A DNA stretch of 64,000 nt, taken from positions 1 through 64,000 of the forward strand of contig JAUXVD010000003.1 of assembly GCA_030684575.1 (NCBI GenBank). Direction: 5' to 3'. A model generated the notes under the pieces. The model was not told where the DNA came from. It did not search any database and was given only the letters and a program-made list of their open reading frames with translations. Position numbers and translations under genes: made by a program. The number at the start of each line of letters is the position of its first letter. Position 1 is the first letter of the stretch. The DNA is from Nitrospirota bacterium. GTDB lineage: Bacteria; Nitrospirota; Nitrospiria; Nitrospirales; Nitrospiraceae. Below, piece by piece: positions 41,409 to 49,995 of this stretch.

Positions 41409-43457
41409 TTACGCCACATCGAGATTCATCACATAATGCTGGAGTTCCCGCCGCTGATCCTCTTCCGTGACCTTGAGGGCTTCGATGTCTTTTCGGAGTT
41501 TCTCCAGCTCGCTCTCTTGTAGATCCAATTTTTTCACATATCGATTATAGAGATCGGAATTCTGCTGGAGCCGCTGCATGTTCTCGCGAATGCGGCTATG
41601 TTCCGTGGTGATCTCGCCGATACGCTGTTCGAGCCTCGTTCGTTGTGCGCGGGTGTCGTCGAGTTTGCTCCTGAGCTGAACCACCCGTTGCAGGGCCGCT
41701 TTGACCTGTTGGCTGATTTCTTTTGCCTGCTGGTAGTAGGCGATCTGGTCGATCCCGCTTTCCATCAAGAGGATAGATTCCTGGATCGGTAACGTTTCCT
41801 TTACATGCAATGTCGCACGTTTTCCCGGATCGACTGCCACGCTGAATCGATACATATCCCTGGTGCGTTCGGTCGGCTCTTTCGGCTCGACCAGTTTCCA
41901 ATCGGCACGGTAGGCCTGTTCGATCAAGAGGGTCTTGGCCTTCTGGTCACGATTCTTGATGAGATAGGTCCGGTCCTCAACCAGGCGGCGAGACACCAGC
42001 ATCGTGCCTTTCTTCAGGGAGACCGTCGCCAGTTCCTGTGTGCCTCCTACGAAGGTCGCTTCCACTTCGGTCTTGAGGTCGAGCGCATAGCTGATCAGCC
42101 GGTCTTGCCCTGGAGGAAGGTCCTCAATGCGCGCATCGCCCGCGTAGCTGCCGCTATCGAAGAGCGTGATTGGCCCCTGCATCAGATGAAGGGATGACGT
42201 GTTGGTCAGCCGATACCCGTTCAAGGGATGTTTGGCGTTGACGGTCTGATTGTAGACGGAGACTTTCTGTCCCTTCAGGCTCTGGCCGACGATCGGCAGC
42301 ATCGCGCTGGTATGTTTCGCGAGCGTGACAGGCTGGTCGATGCGATATTCGAAGAGCTCGCCCTTATCCTCGCCCATCGCCATAGAAGCGATTCCTTGAT
42401 CGAGACGACCCATGTCCATCTCAGATGCCTTAAGGGACTGCTCCGGTGCATTCGCTCGTGCACTGGCGAGGCCTTGCGCCATTTTCCCGAGTAACCGCTC
42501 CTTCTTCATCTCACTCCTGGCAGGAGACGCAGGCGACAGTGATTTCGGTTCGTCCATCGTGTCGCCATATGTCTGGGGAAGGAGATTGGCATAGAGCTCC
42601 GGCTGGACGACTGGCCGTGGATTGTAGAGGGGCTGATAGAGATCCATGGTAAAGGATATAGGCCGTCCAGAGACGAGCGAGAGCGCGACGTGTTTCCAGT
42701 CCTGCTCGGTGGTGTTCTCCACAATGGCCCAGCCTTGCAGATAGGGGGCCTTCTCTTCATCCAACACCAGTCGATAGGTGGTCTTCCAGACGGGTGTTTC
42801 CGTCACATAGGCCACACGTGCTTGGCGGCTGCCGGTGCCGTCGAACAGAATCGAGACGGTCTTTTTCTGGGCATCATGATTTGACGCCAGCGCAGCCAAG
42901 GCCTGGTGCAGTTCGGCGTTCAAGGCCTGGTCCAGCAGCTTGACCCGTTGGATTTGTGTGAAGGGAAGGGAGCGAAAGCCCTCGTCGGTGAGGAGGTTGA
43001 GATATTCTTGCTCGATGACACGACGGGCTTGGCCATCGGACATCGACTCGGTCTTCTTTTCAACCCCAAGAATGGTGCCCAGCAGAGGATTGGGAGCGGC
43101 CACCTCAACCCGTTCGCCACGCACTTGGGTCAAGATTTGGCCCAACGTGGGATTGCCGTTCAGGTTCACGCCGAAGCTACCGAGCATTTTGGTCACGGGG
43201 TCTCGAGATCCATAGGTGACCATCGAGATTGTGTCTCCGCCGAGATCTTGAACCACCAGGCTCTTGAGGATGTCGTTGATTTGGGTGACGTTGAAGCGCA
43301 GATCGAGTTGCGTCCGGTTTTGTATCGTCCCGTCATGTTGCATGTAGCCCACGCCGCTGGAATAGAGGACGATTTTCGAGAGGGGAAGAAGGGCAGGCTC
43401 CTCAGCCATGACGGGCCAGGGTAACAGTACACAGGAAAGGAGGATCAGACGCCTCAT
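41409..43457 (-). CDS. Exported DUF4139 protein
   Basis: 682 residues from the ATG at 43457, which begins a signal peptide MRRLILLSCVLLPWPVMAEE; upstream ATGs in the same frame would put ~16 residues in front of it. The middle carries the DUF4139 domain (ARVAYVTETPVWKTTYRLVLDEEKAPYLQGWAIVENTTEQDW); the C-terminal ~150 residues form a coiled coil (VKAALQRVVQLRSKLDDTRAQRTRLEQRIGE). Role unknown; envelope location likely. Confidence 0.85.
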   Translation of the reverse strand: MRRLILLSCVLLPWPVMAEEPALLPLSKIVLYSSGVGYMQHDGTIQNRTQLDLRFNVTQINDILKSLVVQDLGGDTISMVTYGSRDPVTKMLGSFGVNLNGNPTLGQILTQVRGERVEVAAPNPLLGTILGVEKKTESMSDGQARRVIEQEYLNLLTDEGFRSLPFTQIQRVKLLDQALNAELHQALAALASNHDAQKKTVSILFDGTGSRQARVAYVTETPVWKTTYRLVLDEEKAPYLQGWAIVENTTEQDWKHVALSLVSGRPISFTMDLYQPLYNPRPVVQPELYANLLPQTYGDTMDEPKSLSPASPARSEMKKERLLGKMAQGLASARANAPEQSLKASEMDMGRLDQGIASMAMGEDKGELFEYRIDQPVTLAKHTSAMLPIVGQSLKGQKVSVYNQTVNAKHPLNGYRLTNTSSLHLMQGPITLFDSGSYAGDARIEDLPPGQDRLISYALDLKTEVEATFVGGTQELATVSLKKGTMLVSRRLVEDRTYLIKNRDQKAKTLLIEQAYRADWKLVEPKEPTERTRDMYRFSVAVDPGKRATLHVKETLPIQESILLMESGIDQIAYYQQAKEISQQVKAALQRVVQLRSKLDDTRAQRTRLEQRIGEITTEHSRIRENMQRLQQNSDLYNRYVKKLDLQESELEKLRKDIEALKVTEEDQRRELQHYVMNLDVA

Positions 43458-43612
43458 CAATCTGTGACAAACGTGACGTGACAATGCGCACATACAGGCC
43501 TCCATCGTAGTTGTTCCCCTGTGATCTATCCTGTCCCCGTTATGTCGTCAATAGGGCGATCCTTTCACCAGACTCTATCCTGTCGGATTCACTCATGGTA
43601 CTGTTCATTCCC

Positions 43613-44029
43613 ATGAACTACACCGACGAGAAGACGATCACCAATGTTCTCAGTGACTGCCGCACCATCGCAGTGGTGGGTCTGTCCTCGAATCCGGCGC
43701 GGCCTTCCTTTGGGGTGGCGAGCTACATGCAGGTGCAAGGGTATCGCGTAGTTCCCGTGAACCCGAACGAAACAATAGTCCTCGGCGAGCCGGCGTCTCC
43801 ATCACTCGCCGCTGTGTCACAGGCCATCGATCTGGTGAATATCTTCAGGAAGTCGGAAGAAGTCCTTCCAATCGTCGACGAAGCGATTGCGTGTGGCGCC
43901 AAAGCCATTTGGATGCAAGAAGGGGTGGTGAATGAAGCTGCAGCGCACCGGGCAGCGCAAGCGGGTCTTCTCGTCGTGATGGACCGTTGTTGGCTCAAAG
44001 AACATGCTGCACGGTCGCACCGTGGCTGA
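43613..44029 (+). CDS. CoA-binding (YccU-type) protein
   Basis: 138 residues; Met at 43595 is an alternative start. TIAVVGLSSNPARPSFGVASYMQVQGYRVVPVNPNE is the Rossmann-like CoA-binding fold, with KAIWMQEGVVNEAAAHRAAQAGLLVVMDRCWLKEH at the end, as in YccU. Its exact role in cells is unknown. It overlaps the following gene by 26 bases. Confidence 0.9.
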   Translation: MNYTDEKTITNVLSDCRTIAVVGLSSNPARPSFGVASYMQVQGYRVVPVNPNETIVLGEPASPSLAAVSQAIDLVNIFRKSEEVLPIVDEAIACGAKAIWMQEGVVNEAAAHRAAQAGLLVVMDRCWLKEHAARSHRG

Positions 44030-44534
44030 GCCAACCTCACCGCTGACTCCGGAGGCACCTGTTCTCGATCCGCAACGAGACGCTATGCTGGCGATGGCCG
44101 ACCTCTTGGCCAAGATCCTGGATACCACCGTTAAAATCCCCGGCACACCCTTCTATCTCGGCCTCGATCCCTTGCTCGGGCTCATTCCTGGAATCGGCGA
44201 CTTGCTGGCCAATCTGATGGGGACCATCATCCTGGGGTTGGCTGCGCGGCTACAAGTTCCGCAGATCGTCATCGCCCGCATGAGCTTGAATCTCCTCATC
44301 AATGGAACGGTCGGGGCGATTCCCGTTGTCGGCGATCTTTTCTCCGTCTGGTTCAGGAGTCACGCCAGAAACGCCGAACTCCTGCGCCGCGCTGCGACAG
44401 AGCCCTATCGAGAAACCAGGCAGGCCAGGCTCTATGTGGTCGGTATCATCGCCGGGACCGCCATGTTGTTGCTACTCGCCATTGCACTCGTCCTTTGGAT
44501 CGTCGTGAGGCTCTGGGCCGCAATCGCGCTGTAA
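44004..44534 (+). CDS. DUF4112 membrane protein
   Basis: 176 residues. LDTTVKIPGTPFYLGLDPLLGLIPGIGDLLANLMGTIILGLAARLQVP and NLLINGTVGAIPVVGDLFSVWFRSHARNAELL are the DUF4112 signature; one C-terminal transmembrane segment (LYVVGIIAGTAMLLLLAIALVLWIVV). Starts inside the CoA-binding gene, so is co-translated. Function unknown. Confidence 0.88.
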   Translation: MLHGRTVAEPTSPLTPEAPVLDPQRDAMLAMADLLAKILDTTVKIPGTPFYLGLDPLLGLIPGIGDLLANLMGTIILGLAARLQVPQIVIARMSLNLLINGTVGAIPVVGDLFSVWFRSHARNAELLRRAATEPYRETRQARLYVVGIIAGTAMLLLLAIALVLWIVVRLWAAIAL

Positions 44535-44641
44535 CCAGACGTGGTCGCTTTCTCAGCACTCAGCACCTCCTCTCCCTCCTCAAGACGGAGTGCTTTCCAG
44601 GCGAGAAACGGGTATTCTTCCGCAGCCCACAAGAGATCGTG

Positions 44642-45994
44642 ATGCAAGCCACTCCACGCTGGTTTTCTCTCCCGCTCTATACGCAAGTGCTCATTGCCGT
44701 GACGTGCGGCGGGCTGCTGGGTGTCGTCTTTGGTCAAGAACCCTATCTGGGTGGTGTGCGCAACGAGCAACTGGGCCGGCTCGGGCTGTTCGTCGTCACG
44801 CTCCTCAAGATGCTCGCCATTCCTCTGATCTTCTTTGCGATCCTCGACGCACTGATCCGCACGAGCCTTCCGATGCGTCAGGGGCTCAAGTTGCTGGTCA
44901 TTTGCCTCGTCAATGTCTCCGTGGCCATGACGATCGGTCTCCTGTTGATGAATACCTGGCAGCCGGGTCTGACCTGGTATGGCCACGTCGACGAGTTACT
45001 GCACCTCGTGCCTGGTTCCCCGCCGTCAGCAGTCAGCCTTGCGGCGGTGCAAACCGGGTCGCAGAGTCCAATCGAGTACCTCGCGTCCTATATTCCCCGC
45101 ACGATCATGTCGCCGTTTTCCAGCAACAATATCATCGGCATCGTCTTCCTTGCCTTGGCGATCGGGGCTCTGCTTCGCCGTTTGCTGGGTACTGCCGGGC
45201 AGGAAAGCGGGGCAATCCATACTCTGGCGCGGGCGATTGAGCGCATCTATGGCTGGCTGGTACAGGTATTGGGGTGGATCATCCTTGCCGTGCCGCTCGC
45301 GGTCTTCGGGGTTGTGGCGCAGGTCGTCGGTAAGGCCGGCATCGGCGTCTTCACCGTCCTCTGGATTTTTCTCGCGGCCATGCTCCTGGGGCTCGCCATC
45401 CACGCGCTCCTGTACTATCCGCTCGTGGCTTGGCTGGTGGGTAAAAAGTCGCCGAAGGTCTACCTGGGGCAGGGAGCCGATGCGATTATGACCGCCATGT
45501 CCTGTAACAGCAGCCTCGCCACCGTGCCGGTCACGCTCCGGTGTCTCGATCGTATGCAGATCTCGCCTCAATCGGCGCGCCTCGCGGCCTGTGTCGGTAC
45601 GAACCTCAATAACGACGGCATTACCCTCTATGAAGCGATGGCGGCCCTCTTCCTCGCCCAAGCGCTGGGCTTTGATCTGCCGCTGGCGAATCAGGTCTTG
45701 ATCGTCATGGCGTCGATCATCGCGGGGGCCGGCGTGGCAGGCATTCCTGAAGCCGGTCTAATCGTCTTGCCGCTTGTCCTCTCAGCGGCAGGTTTGCCGC
45801 CAGAGGTCATCGTCGCGGCCATTCCACTCATCATGACGGTGGATTGGATCATTGCCCGAGCCCGGTCTGGTGTGAATGTGATGAGCGATATGCTGGTCGC
45901 CATCCTCCTCGATGTAGGGCATGTCCCACCCGCTATCGAGCCAGGCGTGGCTCCATCTCAAACCGAAAGCTCTTCCGCACCGCAGCCGTCCTAA
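44642..45994 (+). CDS. Dicarboxylate/amino acid:cation symporter (DAACS family)
   Basis: 450 residues, with GAGATC and an alternative GTG at 44639. Eight or more membrane segments; key stretches are LKMLAIPLIFFAILDALIRTS, GADAIMTAMSCNSSLATVPVTLRCLDRM, CVGTNLNNDGITLYEAMAALFLAQALG and the helix GAGVAGIPEAGLIVLPLVL. These match the GltP/DctA core (hairpin, NxxD-type sites). Takes up acidic substrates with Na+ or H+. It follows DUF4112 by about 110 bases. Confidence 0.9.
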   Translation: MQATPRWFSLPLYTQVLIAVTCGGLLGVVFGQEPYLGGVRNEQLGRLGLFVVTLLKMLAIPLIFFAILDALIRTSLPMRQGLKLLVICLVNVSVAMTIGLLLMNTWQPGLTWYGHVDELLHLVPGSPPSAVSLAAVQTGSQSPIEYLASYIPRTIMSPFSSNNIIGIVFLALAIGALLRRLLGTAGQESGAIHTLARAIERIYGWLVQVLGWIILAVPLAVFGVVAQVVGKAGIGVFTVLWIFLAAMLLGLAIHALLYYPLVAWLVGKKSPKVYLGQGADAIMTAMSCNSSLATVPVTLRCLDRMQISPQSARLAACVGTNLNNDGITLYEAMAALFLAQALGFDLPLANQVLIVMASIIAGAGVAGIPEAGLIVLPLVLSAAGLPPEVIVAAIPLIMTVDWIIARARSGVNVMSDMLVAILLDVGHVPPAIEPGVAPSQTESSSAPQPS

Positions 45995-45999
45995 ACGGC

Positions 46000-46300
46000 T
46001 AGCCGGCAACCAAGAGATGGGTTTGATGGCTCAAGGTTCTCCTCACCTAAGCATTCAACGAGGAGGCTGGAGGGTTCTTCCTATTATCCAACAGAGTGAG
46101 CTTGCGACTGCTGTTCCGTGATCCAGGGGAGTCCTCGGGCGTAATCTGCCATCTCCCGATACCAAAATCCCATGGTTTAGGGTGCGTAAGAGGCCTGTTG
46201 TCCCTCCTCCAGAAAAGGGCATCCTGACAAGATTATTTTTCAAGTTATTGATTATATTGAAATAATTTTTCTTCTTCCTTGGGAATGTTCATGGTATGAT
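46000..46300. other. Intergenic region after the symporter
   Basis: About 300 bases without a supported gene. The last 60 bases are very AT-rich (46238-46290) and lead into the candidate small RNA promoter. Confidence 0.4.
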
Positions 46301-46301
46301 C
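46296..46301 (+). promoter_or_regulatory. Candidate -10 element
   Basis: TATGAT lies behind a long AT-rich stretch, about ten bases before the candidate small RNA. A -35 at the proper distance is weak (TTCTTC-like), so this is only suggestive. Confidence 0.35.
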
Positions 46302-46304
46302 TGC

Positions 46305-46389
46305 GTGCTGCTTTCTTGGACGCCATGGCTCTCCCCTGGTGTAAAGAAAGTCGGGGAGGTGATGTGGCCATCACCTCCCCATTTTTTTG
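46305..46389 (+). ncRNA. Candidate small RNA or leader with strong terminator
   Basis: About 85 bases without a gene end in a perfect 12-bp stem (GGGGAGGTGATG / CATCACCTCCCC, loop TGGC, 46353-46380) followed by ATTTTTTT. Upstream are TATGAT and AT-rich DNA. CTCTCCCC at 46330 could pair with the first half of the terminator stem as an antiterminator. No downstream gene on this strand explains it as an attenuator. Confidence 0.5.
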
Positions 46390-46531
46390 CCTCTTGCCTG
46401 TTCAGTCGGTGATCCCTGCCCACGAACCTCGGTTCTCTCCCTATCAGACTTCTTCTTTCAGATTATGTTGTGGCGGTTGCATCGATCTCGTTATTTCTGA
46501 TCCAGTATTCAGATGGTGAGGGGGTGACCCC

Positions 46532-46553
46532 ATCGTGACGATTCCGTCACGAT
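46532..46553. promoter_or_regulatory. Perfect 9-bp inverted repeat
   Basis: ATCGTGACG-ATTC-CGTCACGAT is a dyad with a four-base spacer in a gene-free stretch. It has the size of a regulator's operator (TGACG...CGTCA type). No target gene is apparent within 200 bases on either strand. Confidence 0.4.
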
Positions 46554-46744
46554 TGAAGTGAACCTATCCGGTTGTATCCAGACATGCTCGTCCGTTTCAA
46601 TTCGAAATCGGATAGGTCATGCCGATGTGATGTAACGGTACCCGGGTGATCGAAGGGTTGGAAACTTCTGCTGGGGAATGTTTGGTTGAGAATGTTGCCG
46701 ATGAGCGGCGGTTTGGATCTGAGGGATATCGAGGGAGCAAGAAG

Positions 46745-46774
46745 TGAGGGGGCGACGTGGCCGCCGCCCCCTCA
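46745..46774 (-). terminator. Hairpin after the Lys/Ala peptide gene
   Basis: GAGGGGGCG and CGCCCCCTC form a 9-bp GC stem with a 10-base loop containing ACGTGGCCGC; it lies 6 bases beyond the stop of the minus-strand peptide gene. T-run is absent on that side; A-run AAAAAA (T on minus) precedes the hairpin. Likely a terminator or 3' stabiliser. Confidence 0.55.
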
Positions 46775-46779
46775 AAAAA

Positions 46780-46842
46780 CTACTTCTTCTTCTTTGCCGC
46801 CTTCTTGACGGGCTTCTTTGCTGCTGCTTTCTTCGTCGCCAT
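46780..46842 (-). CDS. 20-residue Lys/Ala-rich peptide (histone H1-like tail)
   Basis: MATKKAAAKKPVKKAAKKKK: ten lysines and seven alanines, like the tails of histone H1 and HC-type bacterial nucleoid proteins. A ribosome site GGAG seven bases upstream of the ATG and a hairpin right after the stop make a compact, self-contained gene. It is too short for any database call. It might bind DNA or RNA, or be a fragment of a longer protein destroyed by the IS next to it. Confidence 0.55.
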   Translation of the reverse strand: MATKKAAAKKPVKKAAKKKK

Positions 46843-46962
46843 GTGATCTCCACCCCCCTTCGATGTAAAAATGTTGAACAGTGTGTGAGAGGTATATCAG
46901 AGTTTGAGCGCGGAGTAAAATTTTCTCTTCAGAATTCTTTCGGTCGGACAGAGCGAGGGAGA

Positions 46963-47326
46963 TGTCCGGGTTGTCTGAAATCGGCTTGTGACGGTCCGGG
47001 TGACTCTGATTTTCTCCCACTTCGGTGGATACTCGGCGCATTCGGCGATAGAAGACGGTGAGATATTCAACGATGCCCTGTGTCCCCTGATCCCGCGTCA
47101 GGAGCGGGCGACGATAGATGAGCTCACGCGTGACTGTCCCGAAGAAGCGCTCTACGCAGGCGCTGTCCCAGCAGTTTCCCCGCCTGGATACGCTCGTGGT
47201 TAGGCCGTGCGCGGTGAGCAGGTGATGGTATCCGGTAGCGGCATACTGGCTCCTGCGATCCGGCAGCGCAGCAACTATGTCGATGCCCTTCCATGTTGTC
47301 CTGTCCCTGCTTGCGTCATTTGTCAT
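46963..47326 (-). pseudogene. IS3-family transposase (OrfB) remnant
   Basis: The minus strand retains the C-terminal integrase-core part: SQYAATGYHHLLTAHGLTTS, RRGNCWDSACVERFFGTVTR, then RDQGTQGIVEYLTVFYRRMRR. These are the YAS..Y and E (of DDE) segments of IS3 OrfB. Upstream parts are missing and the end is run into other sequence. TGTCCGGGTTGTCTGAAATC at 46963 could be the terminal repeat. Confidence 0.75.
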
Positions 47327-47358
47327 GCGACTGGGGTTTGGGGTACCGTATTCGTGTC

Positions 47359-47535
47359 ATGGAACATTCCTTCACTTGTCCTTTTTGCGGCGAAGAGATT
47401 TCAATGGTCCTGGATCCTTCGGTTCGCCGTCACACCTACGTCGAAGACTGTGAGGTCTGCTGTAACCCCATCGAGATCAGCTACACCGTCGAAGACGAGG
47501 TCCTGACTTCCTTCGAGGCCAAGAGTTCAGAATAA
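47359..47535 (+). CDS. CPXCG-motif cysteine-rich protein
   Basis: 58 residues: MEHSFTCPFCGEEISMVLDPSVRRHTYVEDCEVCCNPIEIS. The CPFCG and DCEVCCNP pairs with acidic surroundings are the CPXCG family, a small zinc-binding protein common in Proteobacteria and Nitrospirota with unknown function. The ATG lies after the IS3 remnant, with no clear ribosome site. Confidence 0.85.
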   Translation: MEHSFTCPFCGEEISMVLDPSVRRHTYVEDCEVCCNPIEISYTVEDEVLTSFEAKSSE

Positions 47536-47581
47536 GCGCGTCCCAAGGAGCGGGAGTTTGGTCTCAGCGCACCCAACGGGG

Positions 47582-47662
47582 GCTGTACTCCGGGACATGC
47601 GCAGCTAGCCAAATCCGGCTGGCAAGCCGGTGAGATTGAACGGCCTGCGCCTTGCTCCCCTT
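47582..47662 (+). other. Structured intergenic segment upstream of a small lipoprotein gene
   Basis: TGCGCAG and CTGCGCC enclose a hairpin CCGGCT-GGCA-AGCCGG; the folded unit spans about 47600-47652. It could be a leader RNA, but it does not match a riboswitch class that I know. About 45 bases before the ATG of the next gene. Confidence 0.3.
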
Positions 47663-47697
47663 CGGTATACCAATCTACTCAGGATCAAGGAGGTCTC

Positions 47698-47883
47698 ATG
47701 TCCACTGTGCCGACATTCGCCCTCTCCGTATTCTTGCTCACCATGACCGGCTGCGTAGCCTCCAGCCCTCCTCCCGCTGCACAGCAAGAGCCGGGTAAGA
47801 AAACTTCCACGCTGAAACCGGCCAAACATGATGAGGAGAAGTCGATGAATGAGGATAGTCACAACGCCGTGATGGATCGGTAG
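47698..47883 (+). CDS. Small lipoprotein
   Basis: 61 residues after the strong AAGGAGG. Signal with lipobox (LSVFLLTMTGC, Cys19), then a Pro/Gln linker and a charged tail rich in Lys, Glu, Asp and His. No known family. Likely anchored to the outer membrane. A 47901-47924 hairpin follows the stop. Confidence 0.7.
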   Translation: MSTVPTFALSVFLLTMTGCVASSPPPAAQQEPGKKTSTLKPAKHDEEKSMNEDSHNAVMDR

Positions 47884-47900
47884 ACCCTGGAATCAGCCTT

Positions 47901-47924
47901 CTTTCTTAACGGAGCATAAGAAAG
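47901..47924 (+). terminator. Hairpin after the small lipoprotein gene
   Basis: CTTTCTTA and TAAGAAAG form a perfect 8-bp stem with an 8-base loop, 17 bases after the stop. No T-run follows (GGGGAGGGG), so a role as terminator is uncertain. Confidence 0.4.
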
Positions 47925-47976
47925 GGGAGGGGTGTGTAGAATGTCTTATCCGCAGATCTGAAAAGGAGTAGCTCTT

Positions 47977-48948
47977 ATGCAATACGTTCATCTCGGTCGG
48001 TCAGGCGTCAAAGTTAGCCGACTCTGTCTCGGCACGATGAACTTCGGCCCGGAGACGAGCGAGGCGGACAGTTTCGCCATCATGGATCGAGCGCTGGAAC
48101 TGGGCCTCAACTTTTTCGACACGGCCGACGTCTATGGGTGGAAGGTGGGCGAGGGGTGGACTGAGCAGATCGTGGGGCGCTGGTTCGCTCAGGGTGGGGG
48201 GAGGCGTGAGAAAGTCGTGTTGGCGACGAAAGTGTTCGGTCGGATGGGCGAGTGGCCGAATCAATCCCGCCTGTCGGCCCTCCACATCAAGCGGGCCTGC
48301 GAGGACAGCCTGCGGCGCTTGCAGACGGATTGTATCGATCTGTATCAAATGCATCATGTCGATCGGGAGACGCCGTGGGAGGAAATCTGGCAGGCGATGG
48401 AGCAGTTGGTCCGAGAAGGCAAGGTCCTCTATGTCGGCAGCAGCAATTTCGCCGGGTGGCACCTGGCGCAGGCGCAGGAAATGGCGCGCAGCCGGCACTT
48501 CTTTGGCCTCGTGTCGGAGCAGAGTCTCTATAATTTGACCGAGCGGACGATCGAGTTGGAAGTGATTCCCGCCTGCGAAGCCTATGGGATAGGCCTGATG
48601 CCCTGGAGCCCGCTTGCGCGCGGACTGTTGGCCGGGGCATTGGAACCGACGAAGGTCGGACGACGTGCTGACGAGGATTTGAAAAAAGCAATCGAGACAC
48701 ATCGCCCCAGGCTGGAGGCGTATGGTGCACTCTGCACCCAGCTAGGAGAATGCCAGGCCGATGTGGCGCTGGCCTGGCTGCTGCACCAAAAGGCCGTCAC
48801 GGCTCCGATAATCGGGCCGCGCACGATGGAGCAATTGAACGGCACGATGCGCGTCCTGAATCTGACGTTGAGCCATGAAACGCTGAAACGGCTCGACGAT
48901 ATTTTCCCCGGACCTGGCGGGCCCGCACCGGAATCCTATGCCTGGTGA
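47977..48948 (+). CDS. Aldo/keto reductase
   Basis: 323 residues after AAAAGGAG. The TIM-barrel residues are seen: Asp/Tyr in FFDTADVYGWKVG, Lys in VLATKVFG, His in LYQMHHVDRETPW. Further on GSSNFAGWHLAQ and IPIIGPRT-type APIIGPRTMEQL bind NADPH. Reduces aldehydes or ketones; specific substrate unknown. Confidence 0.92.
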   Translation: MQYVHLGRSGVKVSRLCLGTMNFGPETSEADSFAIMDRALELGLNFFDTADVYGWKVGEGWTEQIVGRWFAQGGGRREKVVLATKVFGRMGEWPNQSRLSALHIKRACEDSLRRLQTDCIDLYQMHHVDRETPWEEIWQAMEQLVREGKVLYVGSSNFAGWHLAQAQEMARSRHFFGLVSEQSLYNLTERTIELEVIPACEAYGIGLMPWSPLARGLLAGALEPTKVGRRADEDLKKAIETHRPRLEAYGALCTQLGECQADVALAWLLHQKAVTAPIIGPRTMEQLNGTMRVLNLTLSHETLKRLDDIFPGPGGPAPESYAW

Positions 48949-49084
48949 CAAGGGCCAGGCCTGGACGAGCGGTGCATCGTAAACGAGCAGAGGACATCAC
49001 AGGCTCCCTGCGACAGACTTGCATCCGTTTGCTGGCGTGGCGCAGGCTCGTATCATACTGAAGTTTCTTCTACGGGAGGTCGGC

Positions 49085-49438
49085 ATGTGGCTTTTGGTGC
49101 TGCCCTTCGTACTGTGGTCCGCTGCCTCCAGCTTCGCCGAATCCGGCTTCCCTGGGAAATCCGAACGCCGCTCCAACTTCTTTAATCCTTCCACGCTGGT
49201 AGCGCCGGACAATCCGCTGAACCCGGCAGAGAAGTATCCCGCGCCAGCGAATACCCCCAATCCCAGGTATCGCTCCGATCCAAGTAACCCCACCAATCCG
49301 GCGAATCGCTTCATTCCCAGCAACCCGTTCAATCCCGCGAATGAATACAAGCCTCAGCGTCCCTTGAACCCAGCCGATGGCTACCGCCCAGGCCGGCCCT
49401 TCTCGCCGCTCGATCGCCCCTCTGGGTCTGATCGCTAG
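49085..49438 (+). CDS. Exported Asn-Pro repeat protein
   Basis: 117 residues from the ATG after GGGAGG; a longer upstream frame has no ribosome site. Signal peptide WLLVLPFVLWSAASSFAESG. Mature part is a low-complexity array with NP at short spacing: FFNPST, DNPLNPAEKY, NTPNPRY, SNPTNPANR, SNPFNPANEY, RPLNPADGY, RPFSPLDRP. Possibly extended cell wall or envelope spacer. No known family. Confidence 0.6.
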   Translation: MWLLVLPFVLWSAASSFAESGFPGKSERRSNFFNPSTLVAPDNPLNPAEKYPAPANTPNPRYRSDPSNPTNPANRFIPSNPFNPANEYKPQRPLNPADGYRPGRPFSPLDRPSGSDR

Positions 49439-49483
49439 CCGGCAGGGAGGACACGTACCGGAAGTATCGTTTCGCCGCTCAGC

Positions 49484-49606
49484 TCACAGCTCCTCTATCT
49501 TCTTTTTTTTCTGCTCTTTGCCGTACATGAGGACGTGGCCGCCCGTCAGCGCTTCACCGGCGTAGGAAGGTGAAACGAATATTACCGCCACTGCCATGAT
49601 CGCCAT
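49484..49606 (-). CDS. 40-residue exported peptide
   Basis: MAIMAVAVIFVSPSYAGEA then LTGGHVLMYGKEQKKKKIEEL: a short signal peptide (cleavage after SYA) and a 24-residue basic tail with four consecutive Lys. No clear ribosome site, and TTG one codon upstream could be used. Plausible small gene, antiparallel to its neighbours. Confidence 0.4.
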   Translation of the reverse strand: MAIMAVAVIFVSPSYAGEALTGGHVLMYGKEQKKKKIEEL

Positions 49607-49995
49607 CAATATGTTTTTCGTCGTCTGTGATCCCTTTGGAATGTGTGAGGATTGTGTCGTTCAGCAGCGCTCGCCGAGAGTATACGGAAAGCGTGGCGCG
49701 AGGCCATTCCTTTGTGTTTTCCAGAAGTAGCCTGTTTCACCCTGTTCCTCTAGCCCGGAGCTAAGCCCTAAAAGTGAGCAATAGTGAACAGAAATGCATC
49801 GACTTCCTAGGTAGTGTTATGTACATTTAGGGTACCTGATCGGTGGTTGCATAATCTGCGCGCGTACCTTGTCGGTATGGAGACTTGGGTTTTGGCTATC
49901 TTCAGCCCCGGGCTGCAACCATTGGCGGTGGCTGGGGCTATGTGTGACCGGTATCAGTGCGCCTCCCTGTCCCTCGGGCCCATACGAAAGGAAGG
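49607..49995. other. Intergenic region before the hybrid kinase
   Basis: About 390 bases without a supported gene. It should hold the promoters of the kinase (plus) and the small exported peptide (minus). A few AT-rich stretches occur, near 49770-49850, but I cannot name a promoter. Confidence 0.4.

Noticed and set aside
46772-47326. 184-codon minus-strand frame as a full gene
   Set aside because: Only its first hundred codons resemble IS3 OrfB; the rest is read-through over the Lys/Ala peptide gene in another frame.
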